NCBI GenBank assembly: GCA_043228905.1
Contig: JBHGNT010000013.1
Span: forward strand, 19,034,001-19,098,000
Direction: 5' to 3'
From: Azolla caroliniana
Taxonomy: Eukaryota; Polypodiophyta
Length of the DNA stretch: 64,000 nucleotides
Position numbers and translations under genes: made by a program. Position 1 is the stretch's first letter; every line of letters starts with the position of its first letter. The notes under the pieces are model-generated. The model ran no database searches. It saw nothing but the letters and a program-made list of their open reading frames with translations, and was not told where the DNA came from. Of the stretch, positions 24,464 to 35,025 are shown in pieces.

Positions 24464-24471
24464 TATAAATA
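24464..24471 (+). promoter_or_regulatory. Copia-2 LTR TATA box
   Basis: TATAAATA lies in the centre of a 22-bp imperfect palindrome (GTCATATGTG/TATAAATATGAC). Transcription would start about 30 bp downstream. The same site occurs in the 3' LTR near 29232-29239. Confidence 0.7.
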
Positions 24472-24827
24472 TGACTTAGGGCAAACAGTTTATGTTGTTG
24501 CCCATTTTGAGAGAGAGAGAAGAAAAGTGAGTAGCCGAGAGAGAGAGAGATAGAGAGAGACGAAGAGGTCGTTGCCTCTGTGTACTGCCGCCGCCTGTGG
24601 CGAAGACAGTGAGCTCAAGGTTGTTGCCTTGTAGCTTCACCATTGTACATCTCTGTCTATAGTGATAGTTGGAGTTTGAGGACTCCCGTGGTTTTTCCCC
24701 AGTTAGGGTTTTCCACGTAAAACATCCCGTGTACTCTTCTCTCTATTGTACTTCGTGCATTTTGTATTTCCTGTTTTCTAAAGTTGATCCTATTCCTCGG
24801 TTGTGGCCGAGCGCTGTTTGCAACAAG

Positions 24828-24839
24828 TGGTATCAGAGC
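24828..24839 (+). other. Copia-2 primer-binding site
   Basis: TGGTATCAGAGC, two bases past the LTR, is the standard copia site complementary to the 3' end of initiator tRNA-Met. Confidence 0.93.
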
Positions 24840-24855
24840 GCGGTTAACACAGAAA

Positions 24856-27800
24856 ATGGAAGGCGGCGGTAGTGGGCCTCCGGGCATGATGGTGTTGAAC
24901 TCACATAACTACGCCGACTGGAAGATAAAGATGGAAGACCTTCTCATCGTCCGAGACCTGTATGAACCGATCGACAATGCCGAGATACCCAAGGGGGTAA
25001 TAGAGTCGGAGTGGAAGCTCCTGAACCGGAAAGCCGTAGCGACGATCCGGCAATATGTCGATGTAAGCGTTCTACAACATGTGGCGAATGACACCAACGC
25101 ATATGAGATGTGGAAGAAGCTGTCGGGCCTCTACGAGAGGAAGAATGCGTTGAACCGGACCTCCCTGATGAGGAAGATAGTGAACCTCAAGTACCGGGAC
25201 GGCGAGAATATGGTTGAACACGTGAGCACGTTCATGGGATTCGTGAACCAGCTTGCGGCGATCAAGTTCCCGTTGGAGGATGCAATGCAAGCCATCATTC
25301 TGATGTGTACATTGCCGGAAAGCTGGGAGAACTTGGTGGTGACTCTCAGCACCTCCTGCACCGAAGATAACTTGTCTCTACAAACGGTAAAGACAAGCAT
25401 TTTGAACGAAGAAGCGCGTCGGAGAGATAAAGAACCGGTTTCCGATCCGAAGATGCTGCTTACCGAATCGGATCGGGGAAGACAATGGAACCGGAGTCCG
25501 CAAAGACGGGAGAAGTCGGGGACCCGGTCGCAGTCAAGAGGAAGGCCCACATGCTTCCACTGTGGGAAGCCGGGGCACTTCCGGAAGAATTGTCGGCATT
25601 ACAGAAAAGACAACGGAGCCGACGACACCGATTCGAAGAAGTCACCGGAGCGAAACGGTGCATACCGGGGAGCCACGGACCGGAGATGTCCGGATCGGCG
25701 AGGGCAGGACCGGAAAGGAACGACGGCACTCGCGGCAAGTGAAGAAGAGATAATGCTCATTACCGAAGAGAGGGAGCTGAACCTTGCCGGTGAAGAGATG
25801 ACCTGGGTGGTCGATTCCGGAGCGTCGTTCCACCTGACCCCGGAGAAGAAATACTTCTCATCCTACACAGCCGGTGAGCACGGCTGTGTCCGGATGGGAA
25901 ATGAAGGTACATGCCGGATTGCCGGCATAGGAGATGTGTGGCTGATGACATCAACCGGATGCAAAATGTTGCTGAAGGATGTTCGACACGTTCCGGAGGT
26001 TCGATTGAACCTGATTTCGGCCGGGAGGCTAGACGATGAAGGCTACACGGGTAGCATCCGGAACGGTGTCATGAAGTTCAGCAAAGGGAGCCTGATAGTG
26101 GCTCGGGCCCGGAAGGTCAACACACTGTACCTGATGAATTCCCGGCTATGTCCGGAGGAGCTGAACGTGGCAGCTGACACTGCCGGTGAGCTGTGGCACA
26201 AGAGACTGTGCCACATGAGCGAGAAGGGGTTGAAGAGGCTTGCCGAAGACAACCTGATACCAGTGCAGCATGTGCACCTAGAGAAGTGTACCGACTGTCT
26301 GGCCGGTAAGCAAAACCGGACCTCCTTCCACTCAAGGCCACCGACGAGACGTAGCGCACCATTGGAGTTGGTGCACACTGACGTGTGTCAGGTAGAAACG
26401 AAGTCACATGGCGGAGCCCAGTACTTCGTAACATTCATAGATGACCATAGCCGGAAGCTGTGGACGGCACCGTTGAAGACAAAGGACCAAGTATTGTCCG
26501 TCTTCAGAGAACTCCACGCGAGAGTGGAAAGGGAATCCGGCAGGGAGCTGAAAGCGATACGAGCGGATAACGGAGGAGAATATCGGGGGCAGTTCGAGGA
26601 GTACTGTCGCTCGAAGGGAATCCGGCTCGAGTTTACTGTGCCGAAGACGCCGGAACTGAACGGGCTGGCCGAGAGGATGAACCGGACCATAATGGAGAGG
26701 GTCCGGAGTATGCTGGCGCATGCGAAATTACCCAAGGGGTTTTGGGCTGAGGCAATGTCGACGGCGACATACGTGATAAACAGATCACCCTCAGTACCTT
26801 TGGACGGAGACACGCCGCAGAGAGTGTGGACCGGTAGGGAAGTATCCTACCGGCATCTGAAGGTGTTCGGGTGTCTCGCATATGTGCATGTGGCAAAGGA
26901 CCGGAGAGGAAAGCTAGATCCAAAGACCCGGCCATGCATATTCCTCGGTTACGGCGACGACGAGTTCGGCTACCGAGTATGGGACCCGGTCAACAAGAAG
27001 ATATTCAGGAGTCGTGATATCATCTTCATGGAGGACAAGACACTCGCCGACTGGGAGTCGGAGAAGAAGATGAAGAGCTCCAAGTCGACCGGTGAGGATC
27101 AACTCTACGAGGAGCAGTCCCGACCGGCAAGGGACCGGTTAGCACTCGAGGATCCGGCCGAAGACGATGAAGAAACAGAACCGGCCGAGGAAGATGAAAC
27201 TGATACCGGAACCGGCCCCGATCCCGAAATGGATCCGGATGAAGAAGAAACGGAAGAGCCGGTTACCGAAGCTCCGGAACGGAGATATCCTCTAAGAGAG
27301 AGAAGGGCCCCCCGGAGATTTCCGGAACCAGAGCACGTGTTGCTAACCGACGAGGGGGAGCCAGAGAGTTTTGAAGAAGCAAAGCTTGACACCCATAGCC
27401 GCAGGTGGTTAAGTGCCATGCAGGAGGAGATGGATTCCCTGCATGAAAACCACACATATGAACTTGTGGAGTTGCCGAAAGGAAAGCGGGCACTTCGAAA
27501 CAAGTGGGTGTTCAAGCTGAAACCGGGAGATGCCGGAAATCCCCCGAGATACAAAGCCAGGATCGTGGTGAAGGGGTTCCAGCAGAAGAAGGGCGTCGAC
27601 TTCGACGAAATATTTGCCCCGGTAGTGAAGATGACCTCCATCCGGACGGTGCTGAGCATAGCGGCAAGTATGGACCTCGAGGTAGAACAGATGGACGTGA
27701 AGACGGCATTCCTTCACGGTGACCTCGAAGAAGAGATCTACATGCAGCAACCGGAAGGATTCGAGAAGAAAGGGAAGGAGCACCTGGTATGCCGGTTGAA

Positions 27801-28929
27801 GAAGAGCCTTTACGGACTGAAGCAGGCTCCCCGGCAATGGTACCGGAAGTTCGACTCCTTCATGACCGACGAAGGGTACCACAAAACGCAGTCCGATCAC
27901 TGCGTGTTTGTGAAGAAGTTCGAAGGAGGAGACTCTCTAATACTCCTCCTGTACGTGGACGACATGTTGATCGTCGGACGGGACCAGGGCAAGATACGGA
28001 TGCTGAAGAAAGCACTTCACCGAACCTTCTCAATGAAGGACCTGGGTCCGGCGAGGCAAATACTAGGGATGCACATCATCCGAGACCGGAAGAAGAAGCA
28101 GTTGTGGCTGTCACAGGAGAAGTACGTAACAAAGGTGCTTCACCGGTTCAACATGTCGGAAGCAAGACCGGTCGGATCAACCCTCCCGGCAAACTGCAAG
28201 CTGTCCAGCAAGCAAAGCCCCAAGACAAAGGCTGAGAAAGAGGACATGATGAAAGTACCATATGCCTCTGCCGTCGGAAGCTTGATGTACGCAATGGTGT
28301 GTACAAGACCGGACATAGGATATGCAGTCGGAGTGGTGAGCCGGTACATGAGCAATCCCGGCAAAGAGCACTGGAACGCGGTCAAGTGGATACTCCGATA
28401 CCTGAAGGGCACGGCAAACGTGTGCCTCCGATTCGGCTCCGGTAAGCCCGAACTCGACGGCTTTACCGATTCGGATATGTCGGCTGATGCAGATACCAGC
28501 CGGTCCACATCAGGGTATGTGATGACGTATGCAGGGGGAGCTGTTTCGTGGCAGTCGAGGCTGCAGAAGACGGTTGCGTTGTCAACCACGGAGGCGGAGT
28601 ACATGGCGGCTGTTGAAGCCGGCAAGGAAATAATATGGATGAAGGACTTCATTAGAGAGCTCGGTATCCGGCAAGAGGAGTACCGACTCTACTGCGACAG
28701 TCAGAGTGCCATCCACCTTGCGAAGAACGCGGCCTATCACTCCCGGACGAAGCACATCCAGCGAAGATATCACTGGATCCGGGAAAGGATAGAAGACCAG
28801 GAGTTCGTGCTGATGAAGATCCACACGGATGAGAACGGCTCAGATATGCTGACCAAAGTGCTCACACCCGACAAGTTGGAAGCATGCCGGAAGAGGATCG
28901 GATTAGAGAGACATCCCATGCCGAAGTGA
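24856..28929 (+). CDS. Copia-2 gag-pol polyprotein, intact
   Basis: 1357 residues ending in TGA at 28927-28929. The frame is open back into the LTR, but the first ATG after the primer site is at 24856, which I take as the start. Domains in order: gag with a UBN2-like fold region; CCHC knuckle CFHCGKPGHFRKNC at about 233-246; aspartic protease DSGAS at about 319-323; integrase with a zinc-binding pre-core and the catalytic triad in HTDVC (about 505), ADNGGEY (about 569) and PELNGLAER (about 600); reverse transcriptase with MDVKTAFLHG (about 946) and YVDD (about 1033); RNase H with the TDSDMSADADTSRSTSGY (about 1200) and TEAEYMA (about 1243) segments and the final DSQSAIHLAKN. An acidic linker (about 765-810) joins integrase and RT. 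All catalytic motifs I can check are present. It makes every protein needed for copia retrotransposition. Confidence 0.96.
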   Translation: MEGGGSGPPGMMVLNSHNYADWKIKMEDLLIVRDLYEPIDNAEIPKGVIESEWKLLNRKAVATIRQYVDVSVLQHVANDTNAYEMWKKLSGLYERKNALNRTSLMRKIVNLKYRDGENMVEHVSTFMGFVNQLAAIKFPLEDAMQAIILMCTLPESWENLVVTLSTSCTEDNLSLQTVKTSILNEEARRRDKEPVSDPKMLLTESDRGRQWNRSPQRREKSGTRSQSRGRPTCFHCGKPGHFRKNCRHYRKDNGADDTDSKKSPERNGAYRGATDRRCPDRRGQDRKGTTALAASEEEIMLITEERELNLAGEEMTWVVDSGASFHLTPEKKYFSSYTAGEHGCVRMGNEGTCRIAGIGDVWLMTSTGCKMLLKDVRHVPEVRLNLISAGRLDDEGYTGSIRNGVMKFSKGSLIVARARKVNTLYLMNSRLCPEELNVAADTAGELWHKRLCHMSEKGLKRLAEDNLIPVQHVHLEKCTDCLAGKQNRTSFHSRPPTRRSAPLELVHTDVCQVETKSHGGAQYFVTFIDDHSRKLWTAPLKTKDQVLSVFRELHARVERESGRELKAIRADNGGEYRGQFEEYCRSKGIRLEFTVPKTPELNGLAERMNRTIMERVRSMLAHAKLPKGFWAEAMSTATYVINRSPSVPLDGDTPQRVWTGREVSYRHLKVFGCLAYVHVAKDRRGKLDPKTRPCIFLGYGDDEFGYRVWDPVNKKIFRSRDIIFMEDKTLADWESEKKMKSSKSTGEDQLYEEQSRPARDRLALEDPAEDDEETEPAEEDETDTGTGPDPEMDPDEEETEEPVTEAPERRYPLRERRAPRRFPEPEHVLLTDEGEPESFEEAKLDTHSRRWLSAMQEEMDSLHENHTYELVELPKGKRALRNKWVFKLKPGDAGNPPRYKARIVVKGFQQKKGVDFDEIFAPVVKMTSIRTVLSIAASMDLEVEQMDVKTAFLHGDLEEEIYMQQPEGFEKKGKEHLVCRLKKSLYGLKQAPRQWYRKFDSFMTDEGYHKTQSDHCVFVKKFEGGDSLILLLYVDDMLIVGRDQGKIRMLKKALHRTFSMKDLGPARQILGMHIIRDRKKKQLWLSQEKYVTKVLHRFNMSEARPVGSTLPANCKLSSKQSPKTKAEKEDMMKVPYASAVGSLMYAMVCTRPDIGYAVGVVSRYMSNPGKEHWNAVKWILRYLKGTANVCLRFGSGKPELDGFTDSDMSADADTSRSTSGYVMTYAGGAVSWQSRLQKTVALSTTEAEYMAAVEAGKEIIWMKDFIRELGIRQEEYRLYCDSQSAIHLAKNAAYHSRTKHIQRRYHWIRERIEDQEFVLMKIHTDENGSDMLTKVLTPDKLEACRKRIGLERHPMPK

Positions 28930-28938
28930 AGGGGGAGT
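28928..28938 (+). other. Copia-2 polypurine tract
   Basis: AAGGGGGAG, overlapping the stop codon and one to two bases before the 3' LTR, is the expected primer for plus-strand DNA synthesis. Confidence 0.85.
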
Positions 28939-28939
28939 T

Positions 28940-29593
28940 TGTTGGGATTTCGGTCCCTCCGGATGGGATGTCCCCGGAGATAAATGACGGCAGACCCCGG
29001 TTACGGAGCCGGATGCTGAAGACCCCGGTTACGGAGCCGGATGATGAAGACCCCGGTTACGGAGCCGGATGATGAAGACCCCGGTTACGGAGCCGGATGC
29101 TGAAGACCCCGGTTACGGAGCCGGATGACGAATGTACCCGGAGAGAGATCCGGATGCGGGGACATATTTGTGAATATGTTTGCTAAGAGCCCTTGAGGCT
29201 ATATTTGTAAATAGCCCGAAAGTCATATGTGTATAAATATGACTTAGGGCAAACAGTTTATGTTGTTGCCCATTTTGAGAGAGAGAGAAGAAAAGTGAGT
29301 AGCCGAGAGAGAGAGAGATAGAGAGAGACGAAGAGGTCGTTGCCTCTGTGTACTGCCGCCGCCTGTGGCGAAGACAGTGAGCTCAAGGTTGTTGCCTTGT
29401 AGCTTCACCATTGTACATCTCTGTCTATAGTGATAGTTGGAGTTTGAGGACTCCCGTGGTTTTTCCCCAGTTAGGGTTTTCCACGTAAAACATCCCGTGT
29501 ACTCTTCTCTCTATTGTACTTCGTGCATTTTGTATTTCCTGTTTTCTAAAGTTGATCCTATTCCTCGGTTGTGGCCGAGCGCTGTTTGCAACA
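28940..29593 (+). repeat. Copia-2 3' LTR
   Basis: 654 bp, matching the 5' LTR base for base by eye except for two variant positions inside the minisatellite at 28993-29132, where the unit order is C, A, A, C instead of A, C, A, C. It is followed by the ATTAG target repeat. Confidence 0.95.
28993..29132 (+). repeat. 28-bp minisatellite (5 units) in Copia-2 3' LTR
   Basis: Units begin at 28993, 29021, 29049, 29077 and 29105. The array has the same length as in the 5' LTR but a different order of the A and C variants in units 1 and 2. Confidence 0.95.
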
Positions 29594-29606
29594 ATTAGCT
29601 ATGCAA

Positions 29607-30214
29607 TAGAATCAATACACACGCTCTGTGGGACTGCCCAACGTCCCATCGAATATGGCGGGGGGTTGGCCGCTTGTTGCAATTATGCCAGGTGCAAGGC
29701 TCAATCAAGTGGGGAAATATATGTTGGCTATCATGGCAGACCCAGTTGGTAGATACGAGCATCAAGAGGAGGGGATGACTTTGGTGATAAAAGCACAAGA
29801 GGTTTTTTCTCCACCATCGGCAATGTCCACTCAATTCCTCTTAGTGACAAATCTCAAGTTGTGTTGGAATTGGTCAGCCCAATAACTCTTTGGATTCTAT
29901 GGAAACAACGGTGTAGACGAGTCTTCTCCAACCAAACCGCGCATCCAACAATGTTACTGCAAGAAATATGAAGTGAAATTGTAGCCACTCTAAAGAGCCA
30001 ATATGATGGCCTCAAGGGCAGCTCTGATGGAGTTGAAAGACAACGAATAGCCTTCATCAAACAATGGTCGTCCTCTCCCTTTTTGGAGTTACTAGGCATC
30101 CACATAAGATGGATGTTGGAACTATCGCGTCCATACAAGGATTTGTACATAATCATCTCATTTGTAAAATTTTATAACTAATGGAAGGAGTTTTTTTTGG
30201 AAAATTAAAAAAAA
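29607..30214 (+). mobile_element. LINE-C copy 2: 5'-truncated LINE insertion with poly(A) and 18-bp target duplication
   Basis: About 600 bp matching the 3' end of LINE-C copy 1 (reverse complement of roughly 21810-22420), ending in an A-rich tail (about 30201-30214). It is flanked by AACTCATTAGCTATGCAA: the right copy is 30215-30232, while the left copy is split into 24162-24171 and 29599-29606 by the Copia-2 insertion. The C-terminal frame is broken by stops. 5' truncation, an A tail and a long target duplication are hallmarks of target-primed reverse transcription. Confidence 0.88.
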
Positions 30215-30232
30215 AACTCATTAGCTATGCAA

Positions 30233-33200
30233 AAAGCTGAATGTAATTTAGTGGTTTGCCAATTTTAGGGATTATCAAAATGCAATCTCAAATAAAGACC
30301 GACTTAAATGTGCACCATAAATAGTAATATTTCCCTCCCCATAATAAATTATATGTATCTTTAAGATTTTTCCACTAAATATTAGCTAAAAATATAGTTA
30401 CTTACTTGTGGTCATTTTAGCTACATGTTAACTATAATAGTGTTTCTATTCATATGCTTTCACCCAGAAAGCTAGAGAGTGCTTCGACATATAATAGAAA
30501 TAGGGATAGAGCCAATAGGTATCCTTGTCGCATGGATCGTGATATTTGGAAGTAGGGGCACCTTTCACTTGCTAATGATACGCAATTGTTAGCATTTCTG
30601 TAGAGGGTTGCAGTGCCTTTAATCCATGACGCTTAGAAGCTGAGTTTCCTCATCACGCTTTCTAGACAATTCTACCATACCCTGTAATATGATTTCTTGA
30701 AGTCCAACAACACCACAACTACCTTGTTGTTGGTACGCTTCGCAAAAGATATTGTTGGAAAAAGCCCATGTGAATTCTAGAAATCCGATTGGTTTGAGTA
30801 GGAAAATTTTCGATTGAGGTCAAAAGTTGTTCGTCAACATTGTTCTAACCCATCTATAGCTTCTAATAATGATGTATCACATTAAAAATACAAATTTATG
30901 TAAAAACGCTTAATAACCAATATCCACCTCATAATAGACTATAAATAAATTTTAGTGCTATTAGATATTGAAAATTACTCATAAAATTGTGGGGTCCCCT
31001 TAATCTACAAAACGTTTCAAGGAATTTTTTATTTGTAATCACATACAACAAAAAACGGACCATATGAGAGCACTCAATATACTATTCTAACATGGAACTA
31101 TCTCAAATGTAGTTTGAAAGATCCAAAACCTAATATTAATTGGATCAAGTCATGAATTATTGTGTTACTAAATAAATAAAAAGCAATATTTAGGGGCATG
31201 TATCATACATTGATACCGCACTTTCGATTGGTTCCTCCTTTCATGTTTCCACATGTCAACGCACTATGCGTATATTATTTGCTAGGACCTCATTCTTGTC
31301 ATCATTACATTGGTGTGTAAAGACACATATGCACAAAGCACATTTACACCAATCCATGTACTTATTCTATAAAGAAATGTGCAAAATATGTATCTATGTA
31401 TGTCCCAGCCATTGATACCTTTTAGAGTCTCGTCTACCAATCTCTATGTATTCATAAATTATGACTAAACTCGCCAATAATAAAAATCTTGACTCTAAGA
31501 CTAGTCAATATAATATTCAAGGGAGAGAGAGGCTATAGAAAGTTAATGTAAAGAAAAGGGCCAAAGAAAGATCTTTCGTAAGGGACACTTCCATTTAACA
31601 TAAGAAATCATCGCATATCGTATCTAATTTTAAGAGTTTAGCAATTAGCATCACAAATAATGCATATTGTAACTAATTCTAAGAGACACTTCGATTTCAA
31701 ACGAATAGAGACATTTTCTATAATTAAGCTTAATTTCTTTTCTAATGCTTATGATAGATTGAGAGAATTAATATTTCTATCACAATGTGGTTTAGATAAC
31801 ACAGACACAAGACAGACCATAATATTATTTCCAATCGTGATTCAAATGTTCTATGTTAGAGTCATATCTAGTTATATATTATTTTCTCTTATAGTGGATA
31901 ATTGACAAAATGGGCTTCTAGAAAGTAACTTTTGTCCATTCACGTGATAAAAATCATGAAAAATAAGATGAATGTCCATCATGTGTATGCTAGCATGTTA
32001 CTGTTATGGAGAATGTTTGCATATAATTCAAATAATTTGTATACTTACCGAACAAATATTCTCCTACTCATGTCTTGATGTTTACGTAATAAGTAGCAAG
32101 AGTGGTCACAAATGTCTCAATGACTTGATATCAATTTACTCCCAAAGTAAGAATAAACTTTAGGGTTTTATGACGTTAAGCATTTTGATGCTTGAGTATG
32201 TAAACAAAGTATCATGACTAGAGAATCATATGGTAGTCTTCAGTAAATTTAGAAGTTTGTCAAAAAATACCCTTGTAAAACTTGATCTATAAAAATAGAT
32301 AACTCATATCTAGGAACATTGTGTTATTTAATGGAATGTAGTCTAAATAATCTGTTAATCTCTAAACGTTTTCAATTGACAACGTGAGCATGTGTTTCTC
32401 AATATGAAAATATTCGTTATATCATGTTCGAGTTACTTATACTTTATTTAGCTATTGTGTAACGAGGACACTACTTAGAGTTGATACAAATACACATTAC
32501 ACTTGTCTATGTAAATGGTCTTTCTACTTCTTTACATGTAACTTATTATAGCAAAACAAAATTATAAAATATTTCTAGACATATATTTCTCATTCATGTG
32601 TGGCTTTTAGTGAATGGAATGAAAGAGAGAAAATTCAAAAAATGTTCTTACGTAGATGATTGGGAGCTCAATCCTCAACACCCTATCTTGTCATGTTATT
32701 GGAAATAGGCGGTTGGCTTGTATAGGTCATAGCCATGCAAAGAGTATAGGAGTACATCACAAAAGTAAAGAATATGCCTTTTGTATGCTTCCAAATGAAG
32801 TTTGGAATGACTTCCTCACAACAAAGGAAGACTTTTATCAAATTCATATGCAAAGGGACAAAATGGAACCCCATTGACTAACTCTCTTCACTATATTAAA
32901 CAAAAAACCCACACAATGTTAGAATAAAGTGACAAGATGGTTGATTAAAAACTCATGAATAGCTTCATAAATGGGTTTGTGCAACCCTACCTTGCAAAAC
33001 TTTCTCATAGCTATCTCGTGCCAAACCAACTATAATCATGCATGCATGGTAGTCATGGGTTTCAATGACTTGACAATAGGATTGCAAACATCCACATAGG
33101 TGGCAACAAATCCCAAGGACAAACCTGACATCCTTCCATAGTCGCCCATCAAACTTACAAAGTAGAGAGGCCCTCTAAATATGACATCCACAAGAATATA

Positions 33201-34416
33201 CATTTCCCCATGTGGCAAAAAACCACACCCAACATGAGTGTTCATTTTTGCATCTAGCTACTAGGGCCTATGGCAAGGAGGTTATAAACACAGTGACAAA
33301 GTTTGCATACATTACATTGAAATAGATGGCACCATCTATTCTATGTATGTGTTGAGAAATGGCACTCGCAACAAAAGAGGAGAACATTGATGCCCTATAC
33401 GTAGGACTAGAATAAAATTCGTTATTTGCCAGAGCCCTACATGGTTAGTGGTGTTGCACCAAAAAGAAATGTTATGCTAGAAACTTGAATTAGACACAAT
33501 AGAACATCTCCAAGACTCAACATATCATCTACTTCATTTCATCGCACCACACAAGGCTAATTAGTTTCTGAGCTTTAATTGCAGGCTATATGCCCTAGAT
33601 GTGGTCATGACTACGTAATACTTGTTTGTCTTGAAAATGAAGGGAAGGCAAGAGTCAAACACATTACTAATGTAGGTGTTATGTGTGACAAATGCCCAAT
33701 GGATCATTGAAAACTTAGAATAACACAATCAAAGCTCCAAAAACAATGGCTAAGAGGAAGATGAAGCAAAAGCCTCACATTAAAACATGCTCTTAACATA
33801 CTATGTCCAACACTTCGTTCCTAGTCTAATAGTGGTGAATTACCTTCAAATGAAGTTGAGAGCTGACTAAGCACAAACTAACAACTTTACTTATCGGCTT
33901 ATCCAAACTCTAATGCTTAAATATGATAAATACAAAACTATTATCGCCTCATCATGAATAACTACATGTGAATAACCATGATAAAAAATAGCTAAAATTT
34001 TCTCATATGATCCCTTGTTGCACGAGGTATGCACAAACTAGATGAAGGTTGAAATGGATTCAACTCCTTCCAGTGAAGAAACTACTCAAACCCCAAGGTT
34101 AATGTGGCTTCACTACCAAAATTCTTTTTTGTTTTTTCCCAAAAAGATTTCCTTCATTAGTATTAAGAAAAAACGTCGTAAGGCTACAAACTGTACAATT
34201 AGAGAGTGTTATATACAAAAAGGATAATCAAGGGAAGGACCAAGGATGCTGATATTTCCAGATAGGTCCTTGAGAGGAGACCGTGAATAGAGGCAACTTC
34301 CACCATAACTGTAATAATTTTTTCCTTTTCTTAAGAACAACTTCTGAAGGGCCCGACATATTGTCATATTGCCCACACACTACCGCCAATAAGTTGTCCT
34401 ATAATTCTAGCAACAT
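30233..34416. other. AT-rich intergenic DNA, no gene recognised
   Basis: No motif, LTR end, RNA gene or long frame was found on either strand. Short frames such as those at 31660-31905, 32656-32877 and 33036-33245 have no recognisable content. Confidence 0.55.
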
Positions 34417-34857
34417 TGTTGAGAGATCAAGCTCAATTTAGTTTAGTTAGTTAGTCAACAATGTAACTTCGTAGTTACCTAAATAGAATCTAGTTAGAAG
34501 TGTTGACTATAACGCCTTAAATAGGACCTTGTACTTAAGTGGGATATTCTAGATCCTCCACTCCTAAGTACATTTAATATAGGACTTACACATTAGTCCC
34601 TATATTCTACTCACACATGTGCACCTTTGCACATGAGATGTATATATACCTCATTGTAGGTATTTTTGTATTTGATGATGATAATGCTAAATTAATATAC
34701 TTACTCATCCCTCATATTGTGTTATTCATAAGTGTGTGTGTGTCTCTCTCTCTTCCTCTCACACACATACACACACATATCACATAATCTTCCACACTTA
34801 ACTTAATCACATAATTAGGTACTAATTAACTCTTAATTACTTACCTAATTCTTAACA
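34417..34857 (+). repeat. Copia-3 5' LTR
   Basis: It begins TGTTGAGAGATC and ends CCTAATTCTTAACA directly before the primer site. Like the Copia-1 LTR it carries GT, CT and CA-rich stretches near its end (about 34730-34780). The length rests on one copy only, as no partner LTR is present. Confidence 0.8.
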
Positions 34858-34869
34858 TGGTATCAGAGC
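34858..34869 (+). other. Copia-3 primer-binding site
   Basis: TGGTATCAGAGC abuts the LTR end with no gap and matches initiator tRNA-Met. Confidence 0.9.
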
Positions 34870-35025
34870 GTGTGGTTTAGAAAATCCACTAAGCCCACCC
34901 GACTCCGTGATTGTGTGTTCGAGTTGCCGACGACAAAATCCGGCTATCGGCTACCGTAGTGCCGCTACGTAGCACGTGTACGTGATCGACGGAAGAAAAG
35001 CAAAAGAAGAGAAAACACAATCAAC

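Larger units (their letters stand above)
24172..24825 (+). repeat. Copia-2 5' LTR
   Basis: 654 bp from TGTTGGGATTTC to TTTGCAACA. It holds five 28-bp repeats in the U3 part, a TATAAATA box at 24464-24471 set within a GTCATAT...ATATGAC inverted repeat, and GA-rich stretches downstream at about 24510-24560, likely in the transcribed leader. Confidence 0.95.
24172..29593 (+). mobile_element. Copia-2: apparently intact Ty1/copia retrotransposon
   Basis: 5422 bp with two 654-bp LTRs, TG...CA ends and the target repeat ATTAG at 24167-24171 and 29594-29598. The primer site, open gag-pol and polypurine tract are all present. The LTRs appear identical except inside a 28-bp minisatellite. The body is rich in CCGG and other CpG-containing motifs, unlike the AT-rich surroundings, as expected of an insertion too young for cytosine deamination to have acted. 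It lies within the duplicated target site of LINE-C copy 2. Confidence 0.96.

Noticed and set aside
24784-24855. Longer start for the Copia-2 polyprotein inside the 5' LTR
   Set aside because: The frame is open there but begins with TTG and would span the primer site; the first ATG is at 24856.
27105-28652. Long minus-strand frames opposite Copia-2 pol
   Set aside because: They are shadows of the GC-rich sense frame and show no independent motif.
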